A model generated the notes under the pieces. The model had not been told where the DNA came from. It saw only the letters and a list, made by a program, of their open reading frames with translations, and searched no databases. From Nymphaea colorata (lineage: Eukaryota > Streptophyta > Magnoliopsida > Nymphaeales > Nymphaeaceae): a stretch of DNA of 64,000 nucleotides. The translations under genes were made by a program, and so were the position numbers. This document shows, one piece after another, positions 10,185 through 21,436 of the stretch; the first letter of the stretch is position 1; every line of letters begins with the position of its first letter. The stretch lies in contig NC_045142.1 of the NCBI RefSeq assembly GCF_008831285.2, positions 6,808,608 to 6,872,607 on the forward strand. The letters are read 5' to 3'.

Positions 10185-10777
10185 TTACACAAGGCATAAA
10201 TTATTAAAATGGGTCTCCATTTCAAGCTTGTTAAAGTCATCTCAATGCAGTGAAGCTCTTGTTAAATTCATCGAGCTTGTTTAAACGAGATCGATAATGT
10301 TAACATATGAGTTCACGATTCAAAAGGTGAGCCGGTAAGACCTATGAGTTGAGTCGACTCCAACAAACTTGAGCCGCCTCAAGTTCCATAAACTCATGAC
10401 TCGACTCACTAAAGTGAATGAGTCGAGAGTTGTGAACTTAAGCTTGACTTGTGACCCCAAAAACTCAGCTAAAACTCGAGCTAGAGTTGAGCTTTGTTGA
10501 GGAGAATCAAGTCAACTGGACTCATTGTTCACCCACTCCAAGTGTGTGAAAAGACATAAAATGTGCTACATTCATAAGCAAAGATTCATAATATGATATT
10601 TATGATCTAAAATCCATGATCCAATAATTAGAAACCCAGATCCGAAATGCAATACCTGAGATCAAAAAATCAAATGTGCTAGAATTGAGTTTAATATCAT
10701 GACTTAGATCAGCATATGATTCATGATTTGAATCCAATTCTTTGAATTGAAATCCAAGTTCCAAATCTCAACCCAAA
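10185..10777 (+). repeat. Linker block (outer palindrome arm plus 'gagtcgag' region)
   Basis: The stretch starts with 'caattacacaaggcataaat', which elsewhere ends the right palindrome arm, and continues through 'gttcacgattcaaaaggtgag'. The same linker follows palindromes near 14150, 22490, 30450, 38373 and 53364. Here it is joined directly to the end of the 165-bp-repeat block, so this is a rearranged junction. No gene is seen. Confidence 0.65.
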
Positions 10778-12545
10778 CATGGATCCTGGATCTGGGTTGA
10801 TATTGAGACCCAGATCTAGATCCATAGCAAAAGGAAATTCTAGAAGATGGATCTGACTATGATAATGATATTTGGACCGTGCTTTGATATCCAGGAATTG
10901 GAATTTTGAATAATGGATCTAGGTTTATGAAAATAGATCTCACATTTGAGACTTGGATATGAGATCCAGATGTAGAAATTAGACTTGGCTATGAAATCTA
11001 GGTGAAGAATTTGAAATGGCATGAACTTGGACCTAGATCAACCTAGGCTAGATTCAGTATTTAAAACTAGGTTTGGACTTAGGTTGGGTGCCGGTTCAGT
11101 GGGCTCAGCTTGAGTGCTATTTTTAGAAAATCTAGGTTTAATGAGACATTAGGGCGGGCAGAGCCTAAGGTGGAGCCCACCAGATTCATGTGAGTGTCTT
11201 CAAAAACTAACTTAGGTTCAAGTGACTCATAAATTAGGTTTTACAAAAAATATGCACATGGTGCTAAATAACCAAGTACCACTATGTGTGATTTTAAGTT
11301 GAAACATGTTCAGATAAGGAAGCTAGTTTGAACAAAGGTTCTAGAAATTAATGAACATCATAAAGCAAGGTGTATGCAGCCTACGTCTTTTGTTTATGTA
11401 GACAAATATGCCAAGCTGTAAATGTTATATTTATAAAGGGAAACCAAATATGGCTTTAAAAATCTAGCTATCCTTGAAATTTTCATTAGTGGAGCCGAAG
11501 GTGCTGAAATAAAAAATGATCCAGTTCAACTAAATTGAGCTTCAGAGCATTGTAGAGCAAGTACTAGGAATGAACTCCATGGCTTTAAGAACTGAATTGA
11601 AATCAACCTGGGACAAATGAATTCAAACCAAACTAAGAAAAGGTTGACGTATATGTGATGAAAATAATCTCAGCTTGATTTCAGCTTAGTCTATCAATTT
11701 GAGCTCAAATTCAGCTCAAACTCCTGAACATATGAGGGAGAAATATCTCTAGGGCCTTTAAAAGTGAACTGAACTCAACACAAGATGATTGGACTCAAAC
11801 CAAACTAAGATAAGATTAATTTGTGCATGATAAACATAATCTTTTCTTGGTATTTAGCTCACTCTATCTGGTTGAGTTTAAATTCAACTCAAACCCCTGA
11901 AAATAGTAGAGAAAAAGAGCTTAGAATTGAATTGAACTCAAACCGAGGTAAATGAACTCAGATCCAACTTAAATTATCTTGATTTATTCATGATAAACAT
12001 CGTCCTAGCTTGATTTCAGCGTGCTTTATTGGGTTGAATTCAAATTCAGCTCAAACTCTTGAAAATGAGAGAGAGAAAGACATCCAAAACCTTTGGAACT
12101 GAAACCGAGATGAATGAACATATACCAAACTAATGGGAGATAGCTTTGTACGTTATAAACATGATTCTAGCTTGGTTCGGATTGACATTGTCTCAGTGTT
12201 GCAAAATTGACAGGTGCACGGTTTCAGTGAGTTGAATGAGCTTAAGTGAGCTCATTACAAGCTTAGAAAACTCTAGTGAGCTGACTCTAGCAACTATTTA
12301 GGTTATGTAAATTGAGAAATGACTTAAATACTCAAATGTTAGGCAATTCTAAAAAATTTAGTGAAAATCTCTAGTCTCCAAATCAAAATGATTGGGTGTA
12401 AGTGTTAAACGGTAATTTTTAGCTTAGCCAACGTTGGTCATTCTGGGTCTAGGTGGTCAATGCTAATGTGAAATTTGCTTGTTTGGCCAGAAAAGGACCT
12501 TTGAAAGGGTAAAATAGTAATTTTGACTTGTAAAATTTGGGTCTT
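10778..12545 (+). repeat. 165-bp-repeat block, copy 2
   Basis: It is a direct copy of the preceding block in the same order, starting 'acatggatcctggatctggg'. It ends in 'ttgtaaaatttgggtcttcac' at the start of an entry block. The tandem 160-170-bp units are at about 11640-12180. Confidence 0.75.
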
Positions 12546-12785
12546 CACACACCCAATTTGTAGAATAATCTCCATATCAGCTTTTGATTTCACCTGAATT
12601 ATAAATAAACCAATTGGGAGAGTACGAAAATAGATGGGTACCAGTATGAACCATTGATCCCACAACTCATTGAAGATAATGAAAAAATTTGGGTCATGGC
12701 TCGATGTTCCAACACCTTCTAGCACGGTTCTCACCCAGGTGATTTCAATGGTAGTTTGGGTCATGGCTCGATATTCTGACTCTGT
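12546..12785 (+). repeat. Entry block, copy 2 (short)
   Basis: 'agaataatctccatatcagc' to 'gatattctgactctgt', shared with 42236-42480. An open frame on the minus strand here is a by-product of the repeat. Confidence 0.7.
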
Positions 12786-12826
12786 GGTATGAGATTCTAT
12801 ATATACATATGTATATGTATATATAT

Positions 12827-12866
<40 letters not shown>

Positions 12867-13687
12867 CTCTATCGACCCAATGCAAGTCTCTCTGGTTGAG
12901 TGTGGTTGACAAATTAGTTAAACTTGTAAGGTACAGTGACTATATGTGTATATATATATATATATATTTGTAATCCATCTCTTTCAATTTTTATGTTTTT
13001 TCAAGTGACGAAAGAATCCAAGATCGAAGGACAACATGACTATGTAATACCTCAAAGTCTGTAATCTGCTTCCTCTGACTTTTCCCTAAATTTATCTTGT
13101 CCTCTCTACTTTGTTTTCACGTGAAAGCAACCAACAATGTAAGAGCATATAGATCATATCATACTCACTGCTGGATTGCCAAAGATACATAAGTTCAGTA
13201 GAAAATGATAAAGAACTATACATGGTGGAAGGTGCCGTAAGTAAGTTTACGAATTCAAGACAACACACACACTCTCTACCATTCTCTTAATTTCCACACT
13301 CCTCAATAACATCAGGATAACAGCTCTCTAGAAAATTGAATTCGAGACGTTGTTGAATTCAGTCCAACCTATCAAAAGAGATACTTTTTTCAAACACAAC
13401 CGGCCCCCTCTCCCACACATACACACACTCCCTCTCTTGTGGTGGGCCAAAGGGATGTGGTTGGTATCTAAAATGAGCAAGTGGGAAGGTTGGATAAATT
13501 CTCTAATTTGTCTTTTCAGTTTTTGTTTCCATTAGAAATTTTATTCCTCAATGCGTCTTTGTCATTGGTGGAAAAGAGAGAGAGAGTAAATTCACCACAT
13601 TCAAGAGTTTTACCAGTCAAGAGTACCACACTAATCTTGACTCCATGACCAATTATCCATTGCTGAGTAATGCCACTGCTTCCCATC
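12786..13687. other. Spacer with TA/TG and (AG)n microsatellites, no gene seen
   Basis: (AG)n lies at 12829-12859 and a TA/TG run at about 12948-12967. The rest is low-copy within this window and has no recognisable coding region, RNA gene or element end. The first 120 bp are shared with 42480-42568. Confidence 0.6.
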
Positions 13688-14150
13688 CGATCTTTTGCAT
13701 TTCTATTCTGAATCTATTACTAGCGCTTGATATCCCAGCACTTAAGAAATAATTACTCAAAAGAACACCAAAAACTCGCCCAAATCTTTGTTGGCTTTCC
13801 CTTTCCAAAGCTCGAAGGGCATTGAATAAAAAATCTAAAAGATTATATCTCATGGTCCACGTTCTTTCACCAAAAATAGCCGTCAATAAAGTGAAAAAAT
13901 CGAAGGGAATTTACCTCACCTTTTCTTTTTTCCTCATTTCCTGCTTCAGCCAAAGATGTATCACGAAATTCCAAATGTCCCCAGCGAACAAGAGAGGAAA
14001 ACGAGCAAATCCGAAGGCAAAATTGTGTTGGCATCGTCATCTTACTCTCCCCTCTTCGCATGTCCTTGCTGTGACCGCCTTGTTCTCCCTCTCCTCTAAA
14101 AGAGGCCCAACGGAAGGGAAATTACACAAGGCATAAATTATTACAACGGG
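13688..14150 (-). repeat. Lone right arm of the palindrome family (P2)
   Basis: The sequence from 'gatcttttgcatttctat' to 'ataaattattacaacggg' matches the right arms of the palindromes at 22.0, 37.9 and 52.9 kb, but no left arm lies upstream. It is the remnant of a palindrome whose left half was lost or never copied. Confidence 0.75.
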
Positions 14151-14518
14151 TCTCCCTTTCAAGGATGTTAAAGTCGTCTCAATGCAGCAAAGCTCTTGTT
14201 AAACTATCAAGCTGGACTCGATAATGTTAACTTATGAGTTCACATTTCAAAAGGTGAACTGGTACGACTTATGAGTTCAGGCAACTCACATAAACTTGAG
14301 CCGACCCGAGTTTATATAAACTCATTACTAGACTCATTAAAGTAATTGAGTCGAGGTGCGAACTTCAGCTTGACTCACGACCTCAAAAACTCGGCTAAAA
14401 CTAGAGCTAGAGTGGAGCTTTGATGAGTAGAATCAAGTCAACTGGACTCATTGTTCACCCACTCCATGTGTGTGGAAAGACTTAAAAGTAGTGATACGTA
14501 AAGAAATTTGAAAACTCA
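14151..14518 (+). repeat. Linker block, copy 2
   Basis: It is the same linker as at 10185 and 22490, ending 'gaaatttgaaaactcaag'. At 30.78 and 53.88 kb the same point continues into the BLH leader instead, so this is a recurrent junction. Confidence 0.7.
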
Positions 14519-15146
14519 AGGTGCTCCTTTTTGGTGTCACAAAATCAAAACTTTTTGGTTAATAGTTTTTCTTTTTTAGGAGCGTTTTAGCTGTGGCCTT
14601 GTGGCCATGAATAAAGTAATCAATTTTGATTTTCTACCTTCACTCGTGAAAAGGAAAGATTTTGAATTTACATGTAAGTTTTAAAAAATTTCATTTGTCC
14701 TAAATAAAAATTATATTTGGCTCATGTTGAAATTTTGACATTTTGGCCCCTCTCAAAAATTTTTTTGCTCTGCCCTTGGATATACTCAATCACTAACATC
14801 ATATGGATTGCCATGAAATGAATAATAATATATGTTGACCAATGTGACATTCTTTCCGGTAGTCTTCTTTTTGTCTTTACGAATTGAATTTTCAGATGTT
14901 GGGTTAAATGACTTACAAGATAATTAATGTTGCTCATGTTATGAGTACTAACAGCTAGTTCTATACGTTTTAAGGAAGTTGCACTGGTGCTTGTTTTGTA
15001 TTCCATGTTCTTTAAGTCACAAACATTCTTATGGTTTTATTGGTGACACTTAATGTTCACTGTCACCGTATAATTGAAGAGCTCTATTTTTCTTTGAAAT
15101 TTTTGAGAAATAAAATAAAAGAAATTAGCACTCATGCACGTTAATC
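14519..15146. repeat. AT-rich noncoding segment before the CACTA end
   Basis: A near-identical copy lies at 22848-23471. It includes 'ttggcccctctcaaaaattt' at about 14742, which on the minus strand reads 'agaggggcc', a pattern common in plant repeats. The open frame on the minus strand (14722-15006) is also open in part at 23110-23331, but it shows no recognisable domain. Confidence 0.6.
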
Positions 15147-15469
15147 CACTACAGGAAAACCAGTCCGTTACCTGCAATATTTTCACCGGTACTTCTGCCG
15201 CTATAGCTCTATACCGGTGAAGTTTTTCAATATATATCGAGGCCACTATAACCTTTTTTTTGTGGCATTGTTAAGTGTATGTGCAGCTTCAAGGCTTCAA
15301 GCATCCGCTTCAAAACTTTTTCTTACAAAAACGCCTCAAAAAACATTGTACAGAGGTGCAGTTGGAATTGAGGCGTGCACTTTACAAGCACCTCACCATG
15401 ACTCACAGCTTCTGCCACAACGCATTTTTTTGTCAAAAGTAATAGCAAAACTTGCATTTTTTCCTTTTC
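15147..15469 (+). mobile_element. CACTA (En/Spm)-type terminus, copy A
   Basis: CACTACAGGAAAACCAG at 15147 is a typical plant CACTA terminal inverted repeat. It is followed by short subterminal inverted motifs ('caccggta' and 'taccggtga' around 15184-15219). No transposase is present. The opposite terminus is not certain; a degenerate candidate on the minus strand is near 18160-18180. The LINE remnant that follows appears to be nested in this element. Confidence 0.55.
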
Positions 15470-15498
15470 TCCTGCTGCATATATAACCCAACGAGACC
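15470..15498 (+). repeat. Left flanking direct repeat of LINE copy A
   Basis: TCCTGCTGCATATATAACCC and the next 9 bp recur at 17301-17329 with one mismatch. They bracket the LINE remnant and fit a long target-site duplication. Confidence 0.6.
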
Positions 15499-17243
15499 TT
15501 CTCTCCCAACCACTATTGAAGCTGGATGGCTTTGCTGCCTCTCTATCTCTCTTTGCTTGTCGCTGGGGCCTAGCTTGAGGTCTCATTCAATGGGTTGTGT
15601 GGTGACTTCTTTTGTCTCGGTCGTGGCCTTCGTCAGGGTTGTCCGTTATCACCATTGCTTTTCAACTTAGTTGCCGAGTGCTTTTCTGCTTTATTTCATC
15701 ATGCTGCGGTCGTTGGCTTCCTCACACCGCATTCACTCCCCCACTTACAGGCCTTCTCCACCCTTTAGTACGCTGATGACTTTCTTCTATTTGGCACTGC
15801 TTCTCGCCAACAGATTGTGAGAACTTGGCTCATGCTTTGGGTTTTTGAGGAGCCTTTCTATTAATTCCACCAAGTGTCACATTTCCCTCATATACCCGGA
15901 TCCTGCCACGGTACTTATTGCAGGAGCTTGCTTTGGGGTAAGGCTGTTGGCCTGGCTATGAACTATTTGGGTCTTCAGATTACGTTGCCACCTCCTGCAC
16001 CCTCCTTTTCGGATGGAGTGGAGCATAAACTTGTTGAACGCCTTCAGTGTCGGTAGGGAAAACTGTTTTCTGTCTCAGGTCATATTACTCTTGCTAAACA
16101 CAGTCTTGCGTTTGTCCCCCTCCAAGCTCTGGAGGTCTTTCGACCTCTTGTGGTTGTTTTGAATGAGTTTGACAAAATCGTTCGTAATTTTATTTGGGGT
16201 GGTGATCGGCCTTCAGATCACCTTGCGCGTTGGGATATAGCTGCCTTTTCGCGTCTTCTTGGGGTTGCTTGGGTTACGAACCTTAGTCAGTCTTGTAAGT
16301 CTTCTCTGTGTTCTTGGGGGTGGCGTCTGGCAAATGAGCACTCTTCCATCACCCTATTCATTTTCTCCAAATTTGACCTGTCTTTCCCTAGTGTTTGGAA
16401 TATTTTCATCTCTCACTTTTGGTGCGACCTGCTTTCTGCCCTTCCTCTTTTCTTCCGCCTTGCTAACCTCCCACTATTTGCATCCTCATCCTGACCTCTT
16501 TCACCTTCCTGTAATTTCAGTTTTTCTTCTTGCTACCTGGCTTCCTTTGGTTCTTCTATGGCGTCACTCCGACCTGATCCTTTTGGTCCCCTGGCCTTTC
16601 TCCTCGTGCCATTAGTTTTGTTTGGCTTTTTTTTGGTGGCCACATTAACACTTTTGACCACTTGCAGTGCCTTGGCATCAGTTTAGTTAACCAGTGTCCC
16701 CTCTGTCTCGCCATGGCTGAGTCTCAGGTGCACCTTTCTGCCTCTTGCCCTTTCTTCTTTAGTGTTTATTGCCTCTGTCTGGCTTTTCTTTCGTCTTCTT
16801 TTCCTCTTTTGCCCTTCCCCCCACTTGCCTGTTTCCTGGGGTGGTGTTTAGAGGTTGTGGCTTATTTCAGCTTCGTGGTGCATTTGGGAGGAGCGCAACA
16901 ACAAGGTCTTCAGGGTCACCTTCTCTTCGCCAAACTCTTTGGTACGTCTTGTGCAGGGGGATGTCAATTTTGCCATTCAGTTGTGGCGTCGTCCTACTTC
17001 TGTGGCTGGGTGATGGTACCGTTCTGTCCTTCCACTCGCTCCCCGCCCCTATTATTTTGTTTTTCTGTGAGTTGTATTGTACATTTTGTATTTTTACTTC
17101 TGTCTTGCGGTTTGTTATTGTAAATAGGGACTTCTTCTCCCCAAATTTTTGTAACTAAGGGACTTCTTGTTCCCAAATTTTGTTATAGATTTTCATTTTA
17201 TCGGTTCTCTATCTCTCTCTCTCTACCTCTCTCTCTCTATCTA

Positions 17244-17284
<41 letters not shown>

Positions 17285-17300
17285 GTCTGTCTCTCTTCTC
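15499..17300 (+). pseudogene. Decayed L1-type non-LTR retrotransposon, reverse transcriptase 3' half (copy A)
   Basis: Several frames, broken by frameshifts and stops, give the core of a LINE reverse transcriptase: LRQGCPLSPLLFNLVAE (about 15620-15680), then YADDFLLFG with the catalytic Y-A-D-D at 15769-15780, then MNYLGLQI (about 15958), then HITLAKHSLAF and VRNFIWGGDRP (about 16170-16210). A zinc-binding region typical of plant LINEs follows (CPLCLAMAESQVHL with a further Cys, about 16695-16755). The endonuclease and the first half of the reverse transcriptase are missing, as expected for a 5'-truncated insertion. The 3' end runs into a (CT)-rich tail at 17209-17300 rather than poly(A). The element cannot encode an active enzyme. 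Confidence 0.85.
17209..17300. repeat. CT-rich microsatellite at the LINE 3' end
   Basis: 'tatctctctctct' runs lie directly between the last LINE sequence and the right flanking repeat; copy B has them at 25538-25595. They may be the element's tail or a later expansion. Confidence 0.75.
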
Positions 17301-17329
17301 TCCTGCTGCATATGTAACCCAACGAGACC
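17301..17329 (+). repeat. Right flanking direct repeat of LINE copy A
   Basis: 29 bp matching 15470-15498 with one change (A to G). Confidence 0.6.
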
Positions 17330-18845
17330 CCTGTCCCTCTTTCTGCTGCATGTGTAACAACCAACTGTGGCTGCAACAGTTGTGCCCCTTCTCCTACCTC
17401 TTCTCTTTCTTCTTCTTCTTCTCTCTTTATTCTTCTACAGGTGATGTTGTTTCAATCCCCACCACTGATGGGAAGTGACCATGCATCGCCTTCCTATTTG
17501 AGAAAAATCTGAAAGATTTTTAAGTTTTTAAAACGAAGTTTTCTAAAAAAGATGATGGGCAACTCAAAACTATAGCACAGTTTAAGGGTTACTATTTAGT
17601 GTCAAGGAAGGGCTCCAATAAATGCAGCAATAAAAATCAAATATATGCTGAAATAATAAAACAACTCATTCCAATTGACTAAACTTACACAAAGCCCAAA
17701 ACAAGCTCCAGCAATATAAAAATGCTCTCAATATTCATGTACATCAGCTTTTACCACAAAATATTACCTGTCAGGCAGTACCAAAATGCACAAGGATAAA
17801 AATCGTTAAAATTCCCTGGCTTAAGAAGTTCATGACAAAAGATGGGTGCCCATCAGCACATTCTTCTCGAGAAAGAAGAGCTCATGCCCCCATTTTCCAC
17901 AAACTTTTAAGGCTTGCTTCGTTCAGGACTTTCGGTAATGCCTTGCAGCATAGTTTGAGCCACAAAATCAACATCCACCATATGCAAAAAGTAGGCCTTG
18001 CTGCCAGCTAAAAGATTCAGCGACACCACAACATTAACGGTTTTAACATGCCGTCAGTAAAACCTATACAGACGTTTCTGCATTTTCACATTCGTAGCCG
18101 ATGTGGCTTAAACTATGGTGGACGTATCAGTAAAACCATGACTTTCGGTTTTAAAATCACAAATTCTTTGTAGCAAGGGATTCCCTCTCATCAAGGCCAC
18201 TAATGCTTTTCATAGGGTGGTCTCCTTTCTCGGGAATACCTAGTGAGGGGAAGGCCCTCTTCCTTTTAATCTAAACAAGTTAATGTGTACAGCACAAAAA
18301 ATAAAATCCTCAGACAGGATGCGTTACAAATACAACAGTTTGTTCGGGCCCATCCGGGATTCCCCAATACCCTGTAGTAAAAAATGTGGGCCCTAGATAT
18401 GACGTAGATCCGAACCTGAATATTTCATATGGAGAAAAACTGGTAGAGTTTCAACGTCCAAAATAATTCTCAATAATAAACTTGACAAAGCTTACTTAAA
18501 AAAAGCTTAATCACCAAACCAATACAAAGTGATCTCAACAAATGATGATGTAAATGCGCCACACATACTTAAATAATATATTTGCATTATTTGCTAAGAT
18601 GAAACTTACAAATGTGTAGTACAAGAACTCACCTCAACAAGATCAAGTAGTGAGCTATCACCCAAATACCCGACGTCCTTGCACTTGAGCACACACTTGA
18701 AACACCCACACTCCACCTCACGAAATGAACACACGAACGTACTAAACTCCTGCTCAAGGAACTCACCACTCTCTTGGTGCTTGACACATAGGCCAGCACT
18801 CCCATTTATAGAGATTGAGAAGGTCGGTGTTGAAGGTTACACCAC
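17330..18845 (-). repeat. Composite noncoding block with minus-strand TATA box
   Basis: It recurs at 25630-26935, 42570-43743 and 48505-49742. On the minus strand it has TATAAAT at 18804-18810, preceded by TGTAACCTTCA near its edge and followed by 'gggagtgctggcc', so it resembles a promoter start of a TE or gene. A U3 of only about 30 bp argues against a normal LTR. The stretch 17968-18199 is absent from the copies at 26.3 and 49.1 kb. No protein is recognised. Confidence 0.55.
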
Positions 18846-19138
18846 TTTCTAATTCCTATGTTGAAATCAGCTTCAACTTAGTCTATGTTTCCTTGACATT
18901 TATGATGCAAAAGCATAGAACCAAAAGGAATTGAATCAAACTAGAGACATGCCCATTCAAACCCTAGCATGACTAGCTGCACTACGCACCTTGAGGGTGG
19001 TCCTCATGTCCCTTAACATTGTCCAATTGAATCTAAACACTAAAAGATGGTCAGATTTTCAACCGGTTGCCTTCTCCTTCACATAATTCTTTCATCATTA
19101 GGGCAAATGAAATTTACTATCTTGAGTGCCTAATTGAA

Positions 19139-19185
<47 letters not shown>

Positions 19186-19914
19186 TACGCACACACACCA
19201 TAGAGAAATTAGTGTTGCCAATTTACTCAATACAAAGGAGTATTTCAACCATTATAGAAAAGGAGGTATTTCAGTCATTTTGGTAAATAATCATCCCAAT
19301 CATTCCATTTTTGCTTTTATAAGTGGATTTTTTTTTTTAATTAGAAGGGAAATTTTGTCATTTGAGCTAGAAAAACAATTTGCATGTTCTAGTCCCAACA
19401 TACAACTCTTGTGTTTATATAAAGAAGAAGAGAGTTTCAGGACAACCATATAACGTGGGTGTGGTTCTACTTTGCTGAAAAGAAAAAGGATCATGATCTT
19501 CCATTTTCAAATGTTTAGACTGTTCTTGTTGGAAGTTAAAATTGCGTCATTTATCTTAGTTGCAGCCAAATCCTATTAATGTATGTTTGATTGTTTTCGA
19601 ACTCTATACACATGCAGCGATTATATCCAATTACCTGGTCATGTCTTTTGCTTAGTCACAATTAGCTCGTGGATGGACATTTCCTCCACCATCTTGTGAT
19701 CAAATTCCCAAAAGGGCACCATTTGATTTGGTTAATATTGAGCAAAAGGATACAATTTAAAGTTGATATACTGACTACATGAAAAGCTTGACTTGGGCAT
19801 ATAAAACTCTGCTCATAAAAAAAAAACTATCATTACGAGTTTATGACAGCACTTTGCCTGCCACTGCCCCTTACAGCTTGACTAGTATTGGCAAATAGGT
19901 ATAACTTAAATAGA
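18846..19914 (+). repeat. Intermediate block, copy with CT/CA microsatellite
   Basis: Same order as 4561-5540: 'ttgaaatcagcttcaactta', 'gccttctccttcacat', then a microsatellite at 19135-19199 ((TC)n then (AC)n), then 'caattagctcgtggatgg'. No gene is seen. Confidence 0.75.
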
Positions 19915-20860
19915 CAGTGAAATTCTTTGAACATCTTACAAATAAAGAGGAGGAGAGAGAAAGAGTTTATGTGTGTGTGTGTGTGAGAATTCAGAATTTC
20001 AAATCTTGTGTTCAAAGCATATATCCCATTTTCTATGTGGTAGATGGAATTTTGACACTTGTATCTTTTCTAGAAACATATAACAAGGATTATAATGAAG
20101 AAATAACTGTATACTCAAAATAACCTATGAGAAATGGACTTTATACTTAAATTACCTGTTCAAAATAAATTAGAGCGACCAAGAATGGATATATATATTT
20201 TAGCATTTGCAGCTCAAAGTCAAGTGCATGTTGTAGCATCGGGCTGCAAATCATCTTGGGTTCCAAATCACATTGGAATCCTCAAAAACTAATGTGCACG
20301 CTGATATTCATCGAACTCTGTCACACCGTGTCAGTCAAAGGATTGGTATCTTTGTTATTTCATTAATATATTGGTCAATATTGTATAAGGAAAGAACAGA
20401 CCAATATTGGTAGAAATATTGATTGCAAGGACAAAGTTCGTAGGTTATTCCATTCAAATTTCGATTCAGATGTCCATTTCTTAATGTCCATTAGTCGATA
20501 GAAATTCAAATATAAAATTTGAAATTGGATCCAATCTAGATTTCAGATTTGTGGTCATTCAATCATGTTTCCCAGCAAAAATTTACTTAGAAAGTCAATA
20601 TTTCATGAAATAGCTTGATTTAGTGTGTGACCTGGCTTTCCATACAAAATTTAGTTTTCTTCCTATTTTGGAGAAAAGTTATTTCCTCTCAACAGCTATA
20701 AATAGAGACAGACATGGGGAGCAGAAAGGCACCAAATTAAAAGGCAAAGAGCTTGTACTAGAGTTGGGAATGACCCTAAGCCTGCAATGCTCCTTGCTAG
20801 AAAAGAACCTGTTGGCCATTTTGTTCAAATTGGTTTTGTTTTGGGCTATGTTTTAAGGGA
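19915..20860 (+). repeat. Promoter-like block, copy 2
   Basis: It starts 'cagtgaaattctttgaacat', carries (GT)n at about 19970-19985, the CCAAT hairpin at 20369-20412 and the TATA box at 20697. After the TATA box the leader reads 'gttggccattttgttcaaatt', shared by all copies. Confidence 0.8.
20697..20704 (+). promoter_or_regulatory. TATA box, promoter-block copy 2
   Basis: TATAAATA in the context 'caacagc-gagaca'. This is the consensus form in this family. Confidence 0.65.
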
Positions 20861-21436
20861 TTAGATCAGATTTTGTCTTTTTTTCCATCCCCCTCTGTCT
20901 TCCTCTGCTATTTTTTGTTTGTTTGTTTTTTTATTGTCTATTTCCTCTTCCCTTGTTTTCCCTTTTTCTTCAACATCTTCCCCTGTTTCTTCTTCTTCGT
21001 CATCCTTCTTTTTCTGTTCCTTTTTGTTAATCGTCGCATCTACCATCGGCAGCTATTCTTCTCATGACTGGTTTTATTTTTTCAGACTTGGTTATTCTAT
21101 TACTTATTCTATGCATCCGGCATTTTCATAGTGCATGCGTGAAAAACCTTTTTTTAGTGGCAGCCAAGGCCATGCCAATAAGTAAGGTTTTGTAACGCAT
21201 ACCCTCTTACCAGACAGTGGGTGACCAAAGCATTAGTGTAAATTTACTTCTCTACTTACCAGATAATGTCGGTTTCAATATTTTTCCTGTTCCTGGACCT
21301 AGATAAAGGGAAAAAAGTAAAGGAGCTTAATGTGCACTCAGTCTCTGCTCTGACTCTTTCTGCAAAGGGTATGTTGAGCAGCCGATGAATATCACAAAGC
21401 AGGTTATGAGTTGAGTACCGGAGAAAATAGTCAGGG
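20861..21436 (+). repeat. Leader/intron-like block without BLH exon
   Basis: A pyrimidine-rich stretch is followed by 'ttttattttttcag' at about 21072, then 'catagtgcatgcgtg' and 'gcaaagggtatgttgagcag'. Where the copies at 6.6, 31 and 54 kb have the BLH exon, this copy has a different 150-bp stretch ('taccagacagtgggtga') shared with 29.1, 46.0 and 52.0 kb. No gene is seen. Confidence 0.7.

Noticed and set aside
16150-17158. Several overlapping open frames as separate genes
   Set aside because: They are frame-shifted parts and shadows of one LINE reverse transcriptase remnant.
17167-17478. Ser/Leu-rich open frame
   Set aside because: It is the translation of a CT microsatellite.
17330-18845. 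Solo LTR on the minus strand
   Set aside because: The upstream part before the TATA box would be only about 30 bp, and no matching TG...CA pair, target duplication, primer-binding site or gag-pol was found.
20861-21067. Phe-rich open frames as membrane proteins
   Set aside because: They translate a T-rich leader/intron tract, and the frame is not kept in other copies.
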